Shown: positions 11,531-11,743 of the stretch, in pieces
Position numbering within the stretch: the first letter of the stretch is position 1
Layout of the letters: each line of letters opens with the position of its first letter
Assembly (NCBI GenBank): GCA_044865965.1
Contig: JBIOTP010000171.1
Span: 1 to 11,743, forward strand
From: Solirubrobacter sp044865965
Lineage (GTDB): Bacteria > Actinomycetota > Thermoleophilia > Solirubrobacterales > Solirubrobacteraceae
Direction of reading: 5' to 3'
DNA: 11,743 nucleotides
The notes under the pieces: generated by a model
Databases searched by the model: none
What the model was told of the DNA's origin: nothing
What the model saw: the letters and a program-made list of their open reading frames with translations, nothing else
Made by a program: the position numbers and the translations under genes

Positions 11531-11743
11531 ATGAAGGTCAAGGGAAGGATGTTCACCTGCGTCGCGATCGCGGCGATGCTCGCGGTCGCGGGTTGTGGTG
11601 GAGATGACGACGCCGACCAGGCGGCCGGCGCCGGGGCGAACGCCCAGGGCGTTCAAGAGGCGACGACGTTCGTCGACGAGTGGAGCGCGACGCCGAAGTC
11701 GATCGGCATCAAGAAGCCGCTCTCGAAGGCGCCGGCCGAGGGC
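11531..11743 (+). CDS. Lipoprotein, probable ABC substrate-binding protein (partial, 3' end outside window)
   Basis: The first 71 residues are visible. A signal peptide with basic MKVKGR, a hydrophobic core and lipobox VAGC (19-22) gives lipidation at C22. An acidic and Ala/Gly linker (GGDDDADQAAGAGAN) follows, then FVDEWSATPKSIGIKKPLSK. The ending resembles the start of the first beta-strand of ribose-type periplasmic-binding domains in actinobacterial CUT2 binding lipoproteins. It would sit on the outer face of the cytoplasmic membrane and deliver solute to the transporter whose ATPase is at 9897-11426. AGGAGGAGAG (11521-11530) directly precedes the ATG. It has its own strong promoter and operator. 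The lipoprotein call is firm; the binding-protein role rests on context and this short stretch. Confidence 0.85.
   Translation, partial: MKVKGRMFTCVAIAAMLAVAGCGGDDDADQAAGAGANAQGVQEATTFVDEWSATPKSIGIKKPLSKAPAEG

Noticed and set aside
1..11743. Insertion sequence, integrase, tRNA or attachment site indicating a mobile island
   Set aside because: I found no transposase, integrase, tRNA or terminal inverted repeats. Base composition looks uniform apart from AT-rich promoter islands.

Overview
This is a very GC-rich window (roughly 70% or more by eye) with G/C-ending codons, ATGA-coupled genes, actinobacterial-type TetR, AMP-ligase and acyl-CoA dehydrogenase genes, and a lipoprotein with a high-GC leader. 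It most likely comes from an actinomycete. Protein flavour suggests Rhodococcus-like or Solirubrobacterales/Thermoleophilia relatives, but the genus cannot be fixed from the sequence. No rRNA, tRNA, transposase, phage gene or CRISPR array was seen.

Layout: (a) 1-716, a plus-strand TetR regulator. (b) 719-3266, a minus-strand operon of AMP-dependent acyl-CoA ligase, second TetR and small SnoaL/NTF2-like protein, each joined by a 4-base ATGA overlap. (c) 3267-3502, a divergent control region with two back-to-back core promoters and a 56-bp tandem duplication of the next gene's start. (d) 3503-5700, two adjacent acyl-CoA dehydrogenase subunit genes. (e) 5701-6010, a gene-free stretch with four diverged 80-bp repeat units arranged as two forward and two inverted. 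(f) 6080-7971, a zinc alcohol dehydrogenase resembling Rhodococcus ruber ADH-A, then an SDR dehydrogenase with ATGA overlap. (g) 8032-8397, a minus-strand XRE regulator. (h) 8478-9797, a fumarate-reductase/KstD-type flavoprotein. (i) 9897-11426, a double-domain CUT2 (RbsA-type) ABC ATPase. (j) 11531 to the window end, the start of a lipoprotein that is probably the ABC substrate-binding protein.

The most notable feature is a recurring operator-like palindrome, consensus TGAACTGAmTTCAGTTCA. It was found by eye in front of essentially every transcription unit: 4-21, 3302-3319 (minus strand), 3378-3395, 6022-6039, 8438-8455, 9794-9811, 9858-9875 and 11495-11512. At most of these it abuts or overlaps a recognisable -10 box, as expected for a repressor site. 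The two TetR proteins are close paralogues with nearly identical recognition helices and are the obvious candidates to read it.

Taken together the window looks like one regulon for taking up and degrading a carboxylated, probably alicyclic or branched compound. A CUT2-type importer brings it in, the ligase makes the CoA ester, the two-subunit dehydrogenase desaturates it, the ADH and SDR oxidise hydroxyl groups, and the flavoprotein performs another desaturation or reduction. The substrate is not determined by the sequence. Steroid or bile-acid fragments, terpenoid acids and cyclohexane-carboxylates are candidates by analogy only.
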